Under the pieces are notes generated by a model. That model did no database searches. It was not told the origin of the DNA and saw only the letters and a list, made by a program, of their open reading frames with translations. Source: CAXSEF01 sp964236535 (GTDB taxonomy: Bacteria; Pseudomonadota; Alphaproteobacteria; Acetobacterales; Acetobacteraceae). From it: a stretch of 64,000 nucleotides of DNA. The stretch is taken from assembly GCA_964236535.1 (NCBI GenBank), contig CAXSEF010000005.1, forward strand, positions 21,417 to 85,416. The letters are read 5' to 3'. The position numbers and the translations under genes are program-made. Shown here in pieces: positions 1 through 13,594 of the stretch; positions within the stretch are counted from its first letter, which is position 1, and each line of letters begins with the position of its first letter.

Positions 1-612
1 GCGCCTTTCGTGTTCCTTATCGATTGCGCAGGCCGACTGGCGCAATCCGAGCCGCGCCGGACCATTGAGATTATGCGCGCGGTCAGGGTCGAGGATGGGG
101 AGGCCTTTGTCGAATTGCGCCCTGCGCATGCCGAAATGCGCCACGGATCCTTCGGGCTGGCGATGTCGCTACGCATCGAATTCACCGCCGCGGCGATCGG
201 TAGTCAGGCGTTGTCGTTCCGAATGTCAGAAGCCGAGTTCCGTGCCGAACTGCAGCATGCCCGTACCTTCACCCAGTCAGGCGAGATCGCGGCGCTTCGG
301 TCCGCCGGGTTGGCCCAGGGCGGCAGTCTCGACAATGCCGTGGTTGTAGAAGGCGATCGGGTACTCAATCCAGGCGGACTGCGCATGCAGGCCGAATTCG
401 TACGGCACAAGATGCTGGACGCTGTGGGCGACCTCTCGCTCGCCGGTGCCCGGCTACAGGGATCGTTCATCGGCTACCGCTCCGGTCACCACCTCAACAA
501 TCGCGCCTTGCGCGCGTTGCTTGTGGATCCCATGGCCTGGCGCTGGGCCGACGTGGCGCCGGTCCGCGATCTTGCATGGTCGTCCCATGCACTGGTGCCG
601 GTCGCAGCGTGA
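1..612 (+). CDS. lpxC: UDP-3-O-acyl-N-acetylglucosamine deacetylase LpxC, 3' part
   Basis: C-terminal 203 residues of LpxC, the zinc deacetylase that performs the first committed step of lipid A synthesis in the cytoplasm. The frame is open to the left edge, so the 5' part lies outside the window. The C-terminal metal and catalytic region is recognisable: KHxxLDxxGD appears as RHKMLDAVGDLSLAG, followed by SGHHLNNRALRALL, where the His of the GHxxNN stretch matches the family's general acid. It is followed by bamD, recN and ligA on the same strand, the usual alphaproteobacterial order downstream of ftsZ. The family call is strong; only the missing N-terminus limits it. Confidence 0.93.
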   Translation, partial: APFVFLIDCAGRLAQSEPRRTIEIMRAVRVEDGEAFVELRPAHAEMRHGSFGLAMSLRIEFTAAAIGSQALSFRMSEAEFRAELQHARTFTQSGEIAALRSAGLAQGGSLDNAVVVEGDRVLNPGGLRMQAEFVRHKMLDAVGDLSLAGARLQGSFIGYRSGHHLNNRALRALLVDPMAWRWADVAPVRDLAWSSHALVPVAA

Positions 613-952
613 CCTGAATTGTTAGGACGCTGTGCACTCTCAACGCGTCAACCACTCCGGTGCCAAAGCCGGCATTCATGACCCTCGGCTGACCGCGCCC
701 ACGCTCACCATGGGCAGAGACCTTTGAAAACACCGACGCGGCACAACGCTCGCGACTGTGTCACAATGCTTTTTGTCCCTGGGTTCGGGGACGTAGCCTC
801 CCGGCAGGTCGGCGTCTTAGCAGCGGAGGGCAAAGCCCTGGCCCTGCTGGACGTCGGTCCCAGCCTAAGACACTGCTGCTCCGGCCGCCACCTACCGCCC
901 CGCAGTCTTGTGCTGTATACGCATTTGGTCCTTCGTTGCTGGAGCAGAGGCC
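613..952. other. intergenic region between lpxC and bamD
   Basis: About 340 bases without a convincing gene; overlapping frames on both strands lack family resemblance and a ribosome binding site. A short stretch at 821-850 (GGAGGGCAAAGCCCTGGCC) resembles the right end of the dispersed palindromic repeat found elsewhere in the window, so a decayed copy is possible. The bamD promoter probably lies here, but no clear -35/-10 pair could be picked. Confidence 0.4.
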
Positions 953-1840
953 ATGCGCCCCACCTTCCAAGACCTCTGCCGCACCTTGCTTCCCGCACTG
1001 GCACCCTGCGCGCTGCTGCTTGGCGGCTGCTCGACCCTGAGCCCGTTGCTGCCCTGGAACAACGACAACCAGACCTTCCAGAAAGTCGACATCAACAAAG
1101 AACCGCCAGAGCAGCTCTACAGCAACGGGGTCGATGCGCTGGGTCGCAAGAACTACGCCGTGGCCGTAACCCAGTTCGACGCCGTGCAGCAGAACTACCC
1201 GTACTCGCCCTGGGCAGTGAATGCGCAACTGATGGATGGCTACACGGAGTATCTGCGCAACCACTACTCGGATGCGATCGGCCAGTTCGACCGCTACATC
1301 CAGCTCCACCCGGTCGGCAAGGATACCGCATACGCCTACTATCTCCGTGCCCTGAGCTTCTACGAGCAAATCGCCGACATCCAGCGCGACCAGAAGAGCA
1401 CGCAGGAAGCTATGGTGGCATTGCAGGAGGTGGTCAACCGCTACCCGGACAGCGCTTATGGGCGTGATGCGCGGCTCAAGGTCGACCTGTGCCGTGACCA
1501 CCTCGCGGGCAAGGAAATGCAGATCGGCCGGTGGTACGAGAAGCAACACCTGTATGCTGCCGCCATCGGGCGGTTCCAGCGCGTGGTCGACAACTACCAG
1601 ACCACCAATCATGTCCCGGAGGCGCTGCATCGGCTGACCGAAACTTATCTCAAGCTCGGCCTTATCGACCAGGCGCGCAAGACCGCTGCCGTGCTTGCCT
1701 ACAATTACCCCGGCAACGTCTGGTACCGCGACAGTTACCGCGAACTTGTCAACCAGGATGTAATACACGGCCGCGAGCTCACTTCTACAGAGCCGCCGCT
1801 GTCGCAGGGTTTCTTCTCCCGCCTAGGCGGGATTTTCTGA
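953..1840 (+). CDS. bamD: outer membrane assembly lipoprotein BamD (ComL)
   Basis: 295-residue lipoprotein of the BAM complex, which folds beta-barrel proteins into the outer membrane. The ATG at 953 is preferred over an in-frame ATG at 908 because it sits after GGAGCAGAGG and gives a short signal peptide ending in a lipobox (LLGGC, Cys26). TPR-like repeats follow: NYAVAVTQFDAVQQNYPYS, a DAIGQFDRYIQLHP unit, QEVVNRYPDSAYGRDARL and AAAIGRFQRVVDNY, typical of BamD. It lies between lpxC and recN, as in related genomes. Length fits the family. No anomaly seen. Confidence 0.93.
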   Translation: MRPTFQDLCRTLLPALAPCALLLGGCSTLSPLLPWNNDNQTFQKVDINKEPPEQLYSNGVDALGRKNYAVAVTQFDAVQQNYPYSPWAVNAQLMDGYTEYLRNHYSDAIGQFDRYIQLHPVGKDTAYAYYLRALSFYEQIADIQRDQKSTQEAMVALQEVVNRYPDSAYGRDARLKVDLCRDHLAGKEMQIGRWYEKQHLYAAAIGRFQRVVDNYQTTNHVPEALHRLTETYLKLGLIDQARKTAAVLAYNYPGNVWYRDSYRELVNQDVIHGRELTSTEPPLSQGFFSRLGGIF

Positions 1841-1868
1841 CCCCGGCCTGCCAGGGCACGCAGCCGCC

Positions 1869-5892
<4,024 letters not shown>

Positions 5893-6033
5893 CTTCGGGG
5901 CCCATATGACAGCCTGGGACGGGAGTTGCTCGTGTCCCGGTCCAGGGCGGCTTGTTCCGATGGGCTGCCTCTATCAAGACGTAGGAAAGAGGCCTCGCCT
6001 CGTTTTCCACACGTTGGCCTCCGCCGGTTGAGG

Positions 6034-6404
6034 CCGGCCGACACCGGCTTTGCCAGCGCGCCCGCCGTGGCCGACTTGCAAAAGCGCGGCGTCGAGCCGC
6101 TGGTGGCGATCGGGCGGACACAGATGCAGCGGTCCTGCGACTTTCGGCCACCAACCCCGCCCAGGACACCACGGCGGATCACCGAGCCCTGGCGCCTGGC
6201 GATGAAGGCCAGGCTGGACCAGGACGATGCCAGAACCCTCCACAAACGACGCAAACAAACGCTCGAACCAGTGTTCGGCATCATCAAGAGCGTCATGGCT
6301 CCACCCGCTTCCATCTGCGCGGGATCCACAACGTCACCGCCGAATGGACCCTGGTCGCATTGGTCTACAACTGCCGACGTCCCGACCGATTGCTCGCCGC
6401 ATGA
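6034..6404 (+). pseudogene. IS1182-family transposase remnant (C-terminal part, frameshifted)
   Basis: Translation shows the end of a DDE transposase of the IS1182 type: ADTGFASAPAVADLQKRG, then LAMKARLDQDDARTLHKRRK and QTLEPVFGIIKSVM. A frame change near 6297 is needed to continue into FHLRGIHNVTAEWTLVALVY and the terminal NCRRPDRLLAA, stopping at 6402-6404. The N-terminal half and the catalytic DDE region are missing. It lies in the spacer between ligA and a convergent gene and is non-functional. Family assignment is by motif memory. Confidence 0.75.
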
Positions 6405-6530
6405 GAAGGCAAGCAGGCACCTCCACCAAAACCTGCTCAAGCCCAACCCGACAGGCTGCTAGACTAGAGCAGGATCCGAACAGAACAGATTAGTCGCAGG
6501 GCCACAGGCTGCGTTTTCGACGGCCGATCC

Positions 6531-6574
6531 AGCGTCAGAAGGCCGGCAGAAGTAAGTTTTCAAGTGGGCCCTAA
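6531..6574. mobile_element. solitary IS/MITE end
   Basis: The stretch CAGAAGGCCGGCAGAAGTAA ending in GGGCCCTAA closely resembles the right end of the MITE-like element at 28589-28676 (CAGAAGGCCGGCAGAGGTGA ... GCTCTTA). It is a solo terminus with no partner end recognised nearby. It may be unrelated to the adjacent IS1182 relic. Confidence 0.5.
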
Positions 6575-6581
6575 TCTTCAA

Positions 6582-6615
6582 GACACGCGGCAAAGCCATG
6601 GCTTTGCCGCGTGTC
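6582..6615. terminator. 34-bp perfect palindrome between convergent genes
   Basis: GACACGCGGCAAAGC is followed by the self-complementary CATG and then the exact reverse complement of the left arm. It lies 28 bases past the stop of the leftward solute-binding protein gene and downstream of ligA. It could fold as a strong hairpin from either strand, but no T-tract follows on either side, so a bidirectional terminator is inference. Confidence 0.5.
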
Positions 6616-6643
6616 CTGCCGAGCCGTCCGCCTCGCCGCAGTC

Positions 6644-7657
6644 CTACTTGGATAGCCATTCGCGGAACCGCTGCTCCAGCCGCGGCGCATTATCGCGCCA
6701 GAACTGCTCGTCGATCGGCAGGGCTGTGGCCAGGTTCGGCCTTGCGGCTGCGGCAGCCGGATCGTCCACCGCAGGCCGCGTCACCGCCACCCATGGTACG
6801 AGTGCCACCAGCGCCGCCTGTCGCGTCGGATCGGAGGCCACGCTCAGAAGGTGCTCGGCGTCCGCAATGTTCGGGCCTGCCTTGAGCAGCGCCCAGCTCT
6901 CGACCTCGAGCAGGCTGCGATCCCACTGGGCGCCGAGCGGGGCGTGCCCTGCCCGGCTGCTGCCCTCGATCACCCGGCTATCTGCCGATGTCAGCAGCAC
7001 GGAGCCAGAGCCGATCAGGTCCGCGGCATCCGCCGCCTCGCCATACCAGACGATGTAGGGCCGCAGCTGGTCGAGCCTGCGGAACGCGCGGTCGACCCCG
7101 TCGCCGGTGCGCAGCAGGGCGTAGACGTCTCCTGGCGCCACCCCGTCGCCCAGCAACGCGAGCTCCAGAGTCTGTCTCGCCCCGCGTAGCAGCCCGCGCT
7201 TGCCTGGGTGCTTGGCAACATCCCAGAAATCGGCCCAGCTCGGCACGCCCTGGAACTTGTCGCGGTCCCAGGCCAGCACCGTTCCCCAGGCTAGCCCCGG
7301 AACGCTGCACGCATCGGTGGCGGCGACGATGAAGCGGTCACGCCCAAACATCTTGGCCACGTCAAGCCGTTCCAGCAGGCCCGCCGCACATCCCTGCTCC
7401 AGCGTGTCGCGATCGGCCAGCACCATGTCCCAGTCACCCGCGGCCTCGTGCAAGGCATCCAGCCCAGGATGCCAGACCGGCTCGGCGACGCTGAGCCCGG
7501 ACTCGAGTGAGAACGGATCCAGATAGGCCTGCCGGACCGCGTCGCGCAGCACCGGGTCAACCGCGACCGTCAGTTCGCGCGCCCCGGCCACGGCGCACGC
7601 CCTGTCGCTCGCCGCCAGGACCAGGCAGCCAGCAGCGAGCCAAGTCCGCAGTCTCAC
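6644..7657 (-). CDS. ABC-type extracellular solute-binding protein
   Basis: 337-residue periplasmic binding protein of the PotD/thiamine/iron class, which delivers a small solute to an ABC importer. The GTG start at 7657 follows a near-perfect AGGAGG and gives a signal peptide (LRTWLAAGCLVLAASDRACA). Mature protein begins with ELTVAVDPVLRDAVRQAYLDPF and contains a hinge-like region DWDMVLADRDTLEQG. No permease or ATPase gene is adjacent, so substrate and partners are unknown; polyamine or thiamine are possibilities only. The in-frame ATG at 7789 would put 44 odd residues before the signal and is rejected. Confidence 0.75.
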   Translation of the reverse strand: MRLRTWLAAGCLVLAASDRACAVAGARELTVAVDPVLRDAVRQAYLDPFSLESGLSVAEPVWHPGLDALHEAAGDWDMVLADRDTLEQGCAAGLLERLDVAKMFGRDRFIVAATDACSVPGLAWGTVLAWDRDKFQGVPSWADFWDVAKHPGKRGLLRGARQTLELALLGDGVAPGDVYALLRTGDGVDRAFRRLDQLRPYIVWYGEAADAADLIGSGSVLLTSADSRVIEGSSRAGHAPLGAQWDRSLLEVESWALLKAGPNIADAEHLLSVASDPTRQAALVALVPWVAVTRPAVDDPAAAAARPNLATALPIDEQFWRDNAPRLEQRFREWLSK

Positions 7658-7827
7658 GTTCTGGCCTCCTGGGCGCGCCGTCTGGACAAGACTAGCGTCG
7701 CCACCCCTCCAGCCGCAACGCCACCCGGGCGTTGCGGTCCGCGCCGGACTCCGGCCGGCGGGGTGGCGCAACCCTTGCTCCGCCAACACGTTGTCGACGC
7801 GGATTGATCAAGACAGGAGTGACCACC

Positions 7828-8127
7828 ATGGCCTCAAGCGATATTTCCGATGACGCTCGCGCCCAGATCAAGCAGCTACGTGAGCAGGTCCAGTCCCTGA
7901 TGGCCGATCGCGTTAACCCCGCCGTGTCGAATACGACGAGCCGGTTGCAAAGCACTGCATCACAGGCCCAGGAGTATGCGGTTCAGGCCCGTGATTATGC
8001 AGGCTCTGCTCGCGACTACGCCTCTGAACAAGCCGACGTGTTGTCGGATCAGGTGAAGGACCGGCCTCTGGTCGCCATCCTCGTCGCGGCGGCGCTGGGC
8101 TACCTCGTCGGCCGTATCGCGAGCTGA
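7828..8127 (+). CDS. DUF883 (ElaB/YqjD-like) membrane-anchored protein
   Basis: 99-residue protein with an amphipathic helical N-terminal part (DDARAQIKQLREQVQSL ... SQAQEYAVQARDYAGSARDY) and a single C-terminal membrane anchor (PLVAILVAAALGYLVGRIAS). This is the layout of the DUF883 family, whose E. coli members bind ribosomes and the inner membrane in stationary phase. The ATG at 7828 follows AGGAGTGACCACC. The next gene begins four bases after its stop, so the two form a likely operon. A specific role here is not established. Confidence 0.8.
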   Translation: MASSDISDDARAQIKQLREQVQSLMADRVNPAVSNTTSRLQSTASQAQEYAVQARDYAGSARDYASEQADVLSDQVKDRPLVAILVAAALGYLVGRIAS

Positions 8128-8131
8128 GGCC

Positions 8132-8563
8132 TTGATCCGCATCGTTCGTCTCGCCCAGGTTGCGGCACAGGCTGAAGCGTTGGTGCTGAAGCGCACGGTA
8201 CGGCGTGCCGGGCGTCGCGGGGCCTATGGTGCGGTTGCAGCTGTGTTCGCGATCGCCTTGCTGGTCATGGCACATGTTGTGGGGTGGTTCGCGTTGTCCG
8301 CTCTCGGCGGAGTGACACCGTTCTGGTCCAGCGTCATAGTGCTAGGTGTTGATCTGATCATCACGGCGGTTTTCGGCGTGCTGGCGTCGGGCAAGCTACC
8401 TGATCCCGTGGAGACCGAGGCTCGTGACTTGCGCGATCGCACCTTGCTTGAGATGCGCAACACCGGGTTGCTCGCCTTGGCAATGGGACCCGCCGGCAGG
8501 GTTGCCGGGCGCGGCGCATTTGGACTTGCGAAGAGCCTTGTTGGCCGCAAGCGGCGTCGCTAA
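8132..8563 (+). CDS. small membrane protein downstream of DUF883 gene
   Basis: 143-residue protein with two predicted membrane helices (YGAVAAVFAIALLVMAHVVGWF and FWSSVIVLGVDLIITAVFGVLA) and a basic tail ending RKRRR. The start is TTG at 8132, four bases after the DUF883 stop, so translation is probably coupled. Phage-holin-like or DUF1469-type membrane proteins accompany DUF883 genes in other bacteria; here the match is only in layout. Function unknown. Confidence 0.65.
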   Translation: MIRIVRLAQVAAQAEALVLKRTVRRAGRRGAYGAVAAVFAIALLVMAHVVGWFALSALGGVTPFWSSVIVLGVDLIITAVFGVLASGKLPDPVETEARDLRDRTLLEMRNTGLLALAMGPAGRVAGRGAFGLAKSLVGRKRRR

Positions 8564-8702
8564 TCGACCGGATTGCATCATCGCGACATAGACGCCAACG
8601 ATGTGCAAGGCCCTTGGCGCTCACACTGGTCTATACACAGGCAGCCCGGTCGGAATTGGATCTTGCCCACATCGTATTTCCTGCAGTCTCGTCGAGCGAC
8701 GT

Positions 8703-8776
8703 GCGCCCGTAGCTCAACTGGTTAGAGCTGACCGCTCATAACGGTCTGGTTACAGGTTCGAGTCCTGTCGGGCGCA
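8703..8776 (+). tRNA. tRNA-Met (CAU)
   Basis: 74-nt cloverleaf. Acceptor stem GCGCCCG (8703-8709) pairs with CGGGCGC (8769-8775), discriminator A at 8776. D arm GCTC...GAGC, anticodon loop CTCATAA with CAU at 8737-8739, T arm ACAGG TTCGAGT CCTGT. CCA is not encoded (GCC follows). It lacks the mismatched first acceptor pair of initiator tRNA, so elongator Met is likeliest; tRNA-Ile with a lysidine-modified CAU cannot be fully excluded. Confidence 0.9.
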
Positions 8777-8845
8777 GCCTCTTATCGTCTTGCGAGCAGG
8801 GCATCGGCTCTCTAGTTACGGCGTCGAGATCCGTGGGAGCCTAGC

Positions 8846-10525
<1,680 letters not shown>

Positions 10526-10554
10526 GCAGGCGGCGCGCCAACACGGTGACAGGA

Positions 10555-11073
10555 ATGCTGGCCGGTTCGGGGCGCGGTCCCGCCCGGTCGTTGTTGCGGA
10601 CCTCCCGGCTGATGCTGGTCCCGATACGCTGGGACGATCTAGCCGACCTGCAGTTCCTCAAGACCGACCCGGGAGCCTACGCGATGATGCTGGGCGGGAT
10701 ACGGCGCCTGCCGCAGGTTGCCGACGAGTTGGCAGAAGACCTCGCCTTCTGGGCCGACATGGGGACGGGCATGTTTATCGTGCGTGAGACCGGCCGTTTC
10801 CAGGGCATGGCCGGCGTTCACCACCGGCCGGACGGCCTCGGCGTTGGCCTGCGCTTCTGTCTATGGCCAGCCGCCCGCGGTCGTGGCCTGGCGCGTGAGG
10901 CGGCTTCCGCGGCTTTGCAGCACGCACATGCGTCAGGCCTGGCGCGGGTCATCGCCGTGGCGCGGGCAGACAACTTCAGCTCCCGCACCGTACTGGGCTG
11001 CATCGGCATGCACGAGCAGGAATTCTTCGAGCGCGACGGCCATCGAATGCTGGTCTACGAAAGCCTGCGTTGA
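10555..11073 (+). CDS. GNAT-family N-acetyltransferase
   Basis: 172-residue acetyltransferase of the RimJ/RimL type. TSRLMLVPIRWDDLADLQFL is the usual first strand and helix, and LAREAASAALQHAHASGLARVIAVARADNFSSRTVL is the acetyl-CoA binding region followed by the N-x-x-S helix. The pyrophosphate loop reads ARGRGLAREA, close to Q/RxxGxG/A. It starts 30 bases after ettA at ATG 10555, after a GACAGGA box. The substrate is unknown. Confidence 0.8.
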   Translation: MLAGSGRGPARSLLRTSRLMLVPIRWDDLADLQFLKTDPGAYAMMLGGIRRLPQVADELAEDLAFWADMGTGMFIVRETGRFQGMAGVHHRPDGLGVGLRFCLWPAARGRGLAREAASAALQHAHASGLARVIAVARADNFSSRTVLGCIGMHEQEFFERDGHRMLVYESLR

Positions 11074-11264
11074 CAATGCGAGACCCGAAGCCGGGATTTG
11101 CCCCGGCCCGCAACAGATCCGAGCGGTACGAGATCGGCGACTTGTAGAAAGCAAGCACCGGGCTTCACCCGAGCAACGTCTACAGGCAAGATCCGCAGAT
11201 TTGCCAGCACTACCGGTCCCATCCAGGCGTCGTCACCCCGCCAAGTGTCGACAGACAAGCATCG

Positions 11265-11723
11265 TCAGCTGCGGTCACAGGTGCCGGTCAGGGTGTTGAA
11301 GAACTGGCCGCTGTGGCAGTATGGCACGGGCGCCGCGGTTACCGTCGATTGCGCGGGAGCGATATAGCTTGTTGGGCGCCCAATCTGCGGATAGCCGCCC
11401 TGCGGGTACCCACCCTGGGGATATCCCGGCGGCGGGGGATAGCCCGGCGTGCCATATGCCAGTGGGGCCGCATAGCCTGGTGGCGGCGGAGCGTAGACCG
11501 TACCGTATAGGCCCGGATAGAATGGCGGGGGATAGGCATAGGCGTACGGAGGATATGCGTAAGGATACGGATACGGGTGGACAAGCGCCGCGCCCACCGC
11601 GGCACCGGCGGCAACCCCGACCACGGTCCCGAACAGGATCCCCCCACCCCAGGCATCTGCCGGTCTCGGAACGATCGTGCCTGCCACTGCCACGGCCAAA
11701 CCAGCTGACAACAAAATCCGCAT
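11265..11723 (-). CDS. secreted Pro/Tyr/Gly-rich protein
   Basis: 152 residues. A signal peptide (MRILLSAGLAVAVAGTIVPRPADA) precedes a short glycine-zipper-like hydrophobic stretch (GTVVGVAAGAAVGAALV), a Pro-Tyr-rich repeat region with PYPYAYPPYAYAYPPPFYP and PGYPQGGYPQGGYPQ, and a C-terminal Cys pair (CHSG...GTCDRS). The ATG follows GAAAGGACG. Similar low-complexity proteins are common in Acetobacteraceae and Rhizobiales and are usually called hypothetical. Envelope location is inferred from the signal peptide. Confidence 0.7.
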   Translation of the reverse strand: MRILLSAGLAVAVAGTIVPRPADAWGGGILFGTVVGVAAGAAVGAALVHPYPYPYAYPPYAYAYPPPFYPGLYGTVYAPPPPGYAAPLAYGTPGYPPPPGYPQGGYPQGGYPQIGRPTSYIAPAQSTVTAAPVPYCHSGQFFNTLTGTCDRS

Positions 11724-11984
11724 GGCAACGTCCTTTCGTGCGAAGTTCCGCTCCCAAAGGATCGCAACGGAACCGTCCGCGTCAATTTACGAAAGGTGAC
11801 TGGCCCGACCGCGTCAAGCAAAGGCGATGACGCTTCGGGCCGCCGCGCGTCAGCCTGCCCGCCGAGACGTGGGTGCATGTCGGGTTGCGTGGCCGATCAC
11901 GCTGGGAATAGGACGACAGGCTGCCCATTTGCGCTACAGCAACCGCGTCGGCCTTGGCCGAATCGCGTCTGGAGACTTTTACAC

Positions 11985-12224
11985 ATGGTAAAGCGACGCA
12001 AAGAGCCGGAGATCGCCGGGGTGCTGGAGTTCGAAGGACGCAGTAGCGAGGAGCCGGAGTTCCTGGAATGGATGGCGGACCACAAGGCCAAGAACGGCGG
12101 CATGATCCGGGTCAGCAAGGGCGGCACTGGCGTGCGGGTCATGTTCAGCAAGGAGGCGGACATGGAGTTGTGGCGGGTTCGGTCCGGGCTTGCAGGCAAG
12201 GCCAGGAAGTCACCCGCCGCATAG
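11985..12224 (+). CDS. hypothetical small protein
   Basis: 79 residues, charged, no membrane segment. MVKRRKEPEIAGVLEFEGR followed by EEPEFLEWMADHKAKNGG and GTGVRVMFSKEADMELWRV gives a plausible alpha/beta mini-protein. The longer frame from 11796 reads through Arg/Pro-rich non-coding-like sequence, so ATG 11985 is preferred, although the ribosome binding site (TGGAGAC) is only fair. It is not recognised. Confidence 0.5.
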   Translation: MVKRRKEPEIAGVLEFEGRSSEEPEFLEWMADHKAKNGGMIRVSKGGTGVRVMFSKEADMELWRVRSGLAGKARKSPAA

Positions 12225-12260
12225 GCCGGCAGGCTGGTCATGGACGACGGCCGCATCGGC

Positions 12261-12767
12261 TTACGGTGCGGCCGATCTCGCCGGGGTAGCGAAGCGGCGC
12301 GACAATGCATCGACCAGTCCATGCACACGCGCACTGTTCTCGTTGCCGAACGGCACAAAATCGTAGCGGCTTTGTGAAAAAACGATTGCCCGGCTTGTCC
12401 CCGATCCAATTGGTACCGCCTGTACGACGACGATGTCTGGCATATCCAGCACCCGACTCTGCACCATCAGGAATGCCTCGCCTTGATCGGGATAGGCCAC
12501 GGTCAGCGATGTACGCGGCTCCGCCAGCAACAGATCCTCCATCGTCGCGAGAAGCCGCGGCGCCGGCACCGAAAACACCGGTGTCACCAAAGTCGGCGTA
12601 GGCGTCCAACCGGCCGGAGCCGCAAGAACAGCGCTTCCTACCGGACGAACCAGAGCTGAATGCATGTCCGCCGGCAATGGCATCGGCACAGGCGCCCCGC
12701 CTCGCGCACAGCCCAAGTTCAAGACCGCAAGCAGCAGGAAAAGGGGTCTCTGCCGGGGTCGTGCCAT
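12261..12767 (-). CDS. putative exported DUF1499-like protein
   Basis: 168 residues. The N-terminus MARPRQRPLFLLLAVLNLGCARG looks like a signal with a possible, not canonical, lipobox (NLGC). The C-terminal half resembles DUF1499: ATMEDLLLAEPRTSLTVAYP, then SRVLDMPDIVVVQAV, then the strand-turn-helix SQSRYDFVPFGNENSARVHGL. ATG 12767 is chosen over an in-frame ATG at 12842 because it places the hydrophobic stretch at the N-terminus. Convergent with the preceding small gene. Family assignment is tentative. Confidence 0.55.
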   Translation of the reverse strand: MARPRQRPLFLLLAVLNLGCARGGAPVPMPLPADMHSALVRPVGSAVLAAPAGWTPTPTLVTPVFSVPAPRLLATMEDLLLAEPRTSLTVAYPDQGEAFLMVQSRVLDMPDIVVVQAVPIGSGTSRAIVFSQSRYDFVPFGNENSARVHGLVDALSRRFATPARSAAP

Positions 12768-12987
12768 GCCATCTACATCGACCCCCCAAGGTGAGCTGGC
12801 AAGCGGCGGGGTGGGGTGGGGTGGGGCAGCGGTATCAGCCAAGCGAAGAGGGTCCAGAGGATCGCCTCTGGACCCTAGTCAATGCAAAGTTCGCAACGTG
12901 TCTACCCTCAGGAGGCGCGCTTCATCAGGAACAGCCTTCCCGCAGACCAGGGCTAGGCTCGGCCCGGCCTTGCCTGGCGTCCAGCCT

Positions 12988-13386
12988 TCAGCGCGCGGCA
13001 GCACCGCCGGTGCCGCCAGGGCCGGCAGCCACCCCCGGCACCGCGGAGATCGCCCCACCGCCGGTCGGCCCGCCGCCCGGATTGTTCATGCCGACCGGCG
13101 CTGTCGGCAACCCGCCGGGTCCCGCACCGGTCGCGCTGATTCCCGAGCCGGACGGACCGCTCGGCAAGGCTGCACCTGCGCCGCCAGTAGCCGCACCGGT
13201 CATCGCACTGTTCGAGCCAACCCCTGCACCCGGGCCCGCAAGTCCGCTGCCGAGTGCGCCGCCAGCTCCCGCCGCGCCACCGCCTGCAGCCCCTGCCCCA
13301 CCACCAGGGGCGCCCACCTGCGCCAGCGCCGCGCCCGACGTCGCGAGACTGAGAACCACGGCCGCAGCCAAAATCGAGGTTCGCAT
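12988..13386 (-). CDS. secreted Gly/Ala-rich low-complexity protein
   Basis: 132 residues. A clear signal peptide (MRTSILAAAVVLSLATSGAALAQ) is followed almost entirely by Gly, Ala, Pro and Ser. A GGGAGATTAACG ribosome binding site precedes the ATG. No domain can be recognised. The composition makes opposite-strand frames open as well; the signal peptide and ribosome binding site support this strand. Confidence 0.55.
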   Translation of the reverse strand: MRTSILAAAVVLSLATSGAALAQVGAPGGGAGAAGGGAAGAGGALGSGLAGPGAGVGSNSAMTGAATGGAGAALPSGPSGSGISATGAGPGGLPTAPVGMNNPGGGPTGGGAISAVPGVAAGPGGTGGAAAR

Positions 13387-13594
13387 CGTTAATCTCCCTT
13401 GCGGCCCGTCATGGGCCGATCGGGATCAACGGACGACCAATGCGCCGGTTCGCCTGTGCTTGGCAGTGAACCGGTTCGGGGAGCGTCACGCCCGATGCGA
13501 GACTTCGTCCTGCAGTGTCGAAAGCGTGCTCATGCGAGCATAAGGCCTTGGCACCATGGCAGATGACCGGCAAGAACGAATCTCCAGGCTAGTT

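Noticed and set aside
761..1768. Long reverse-strand frame of 335 codons opposite bamD
   Set aside because: It lies opposite a well-supported bamD frame, has no family resemblance, and its openness is explained by GC-rich codon bias.
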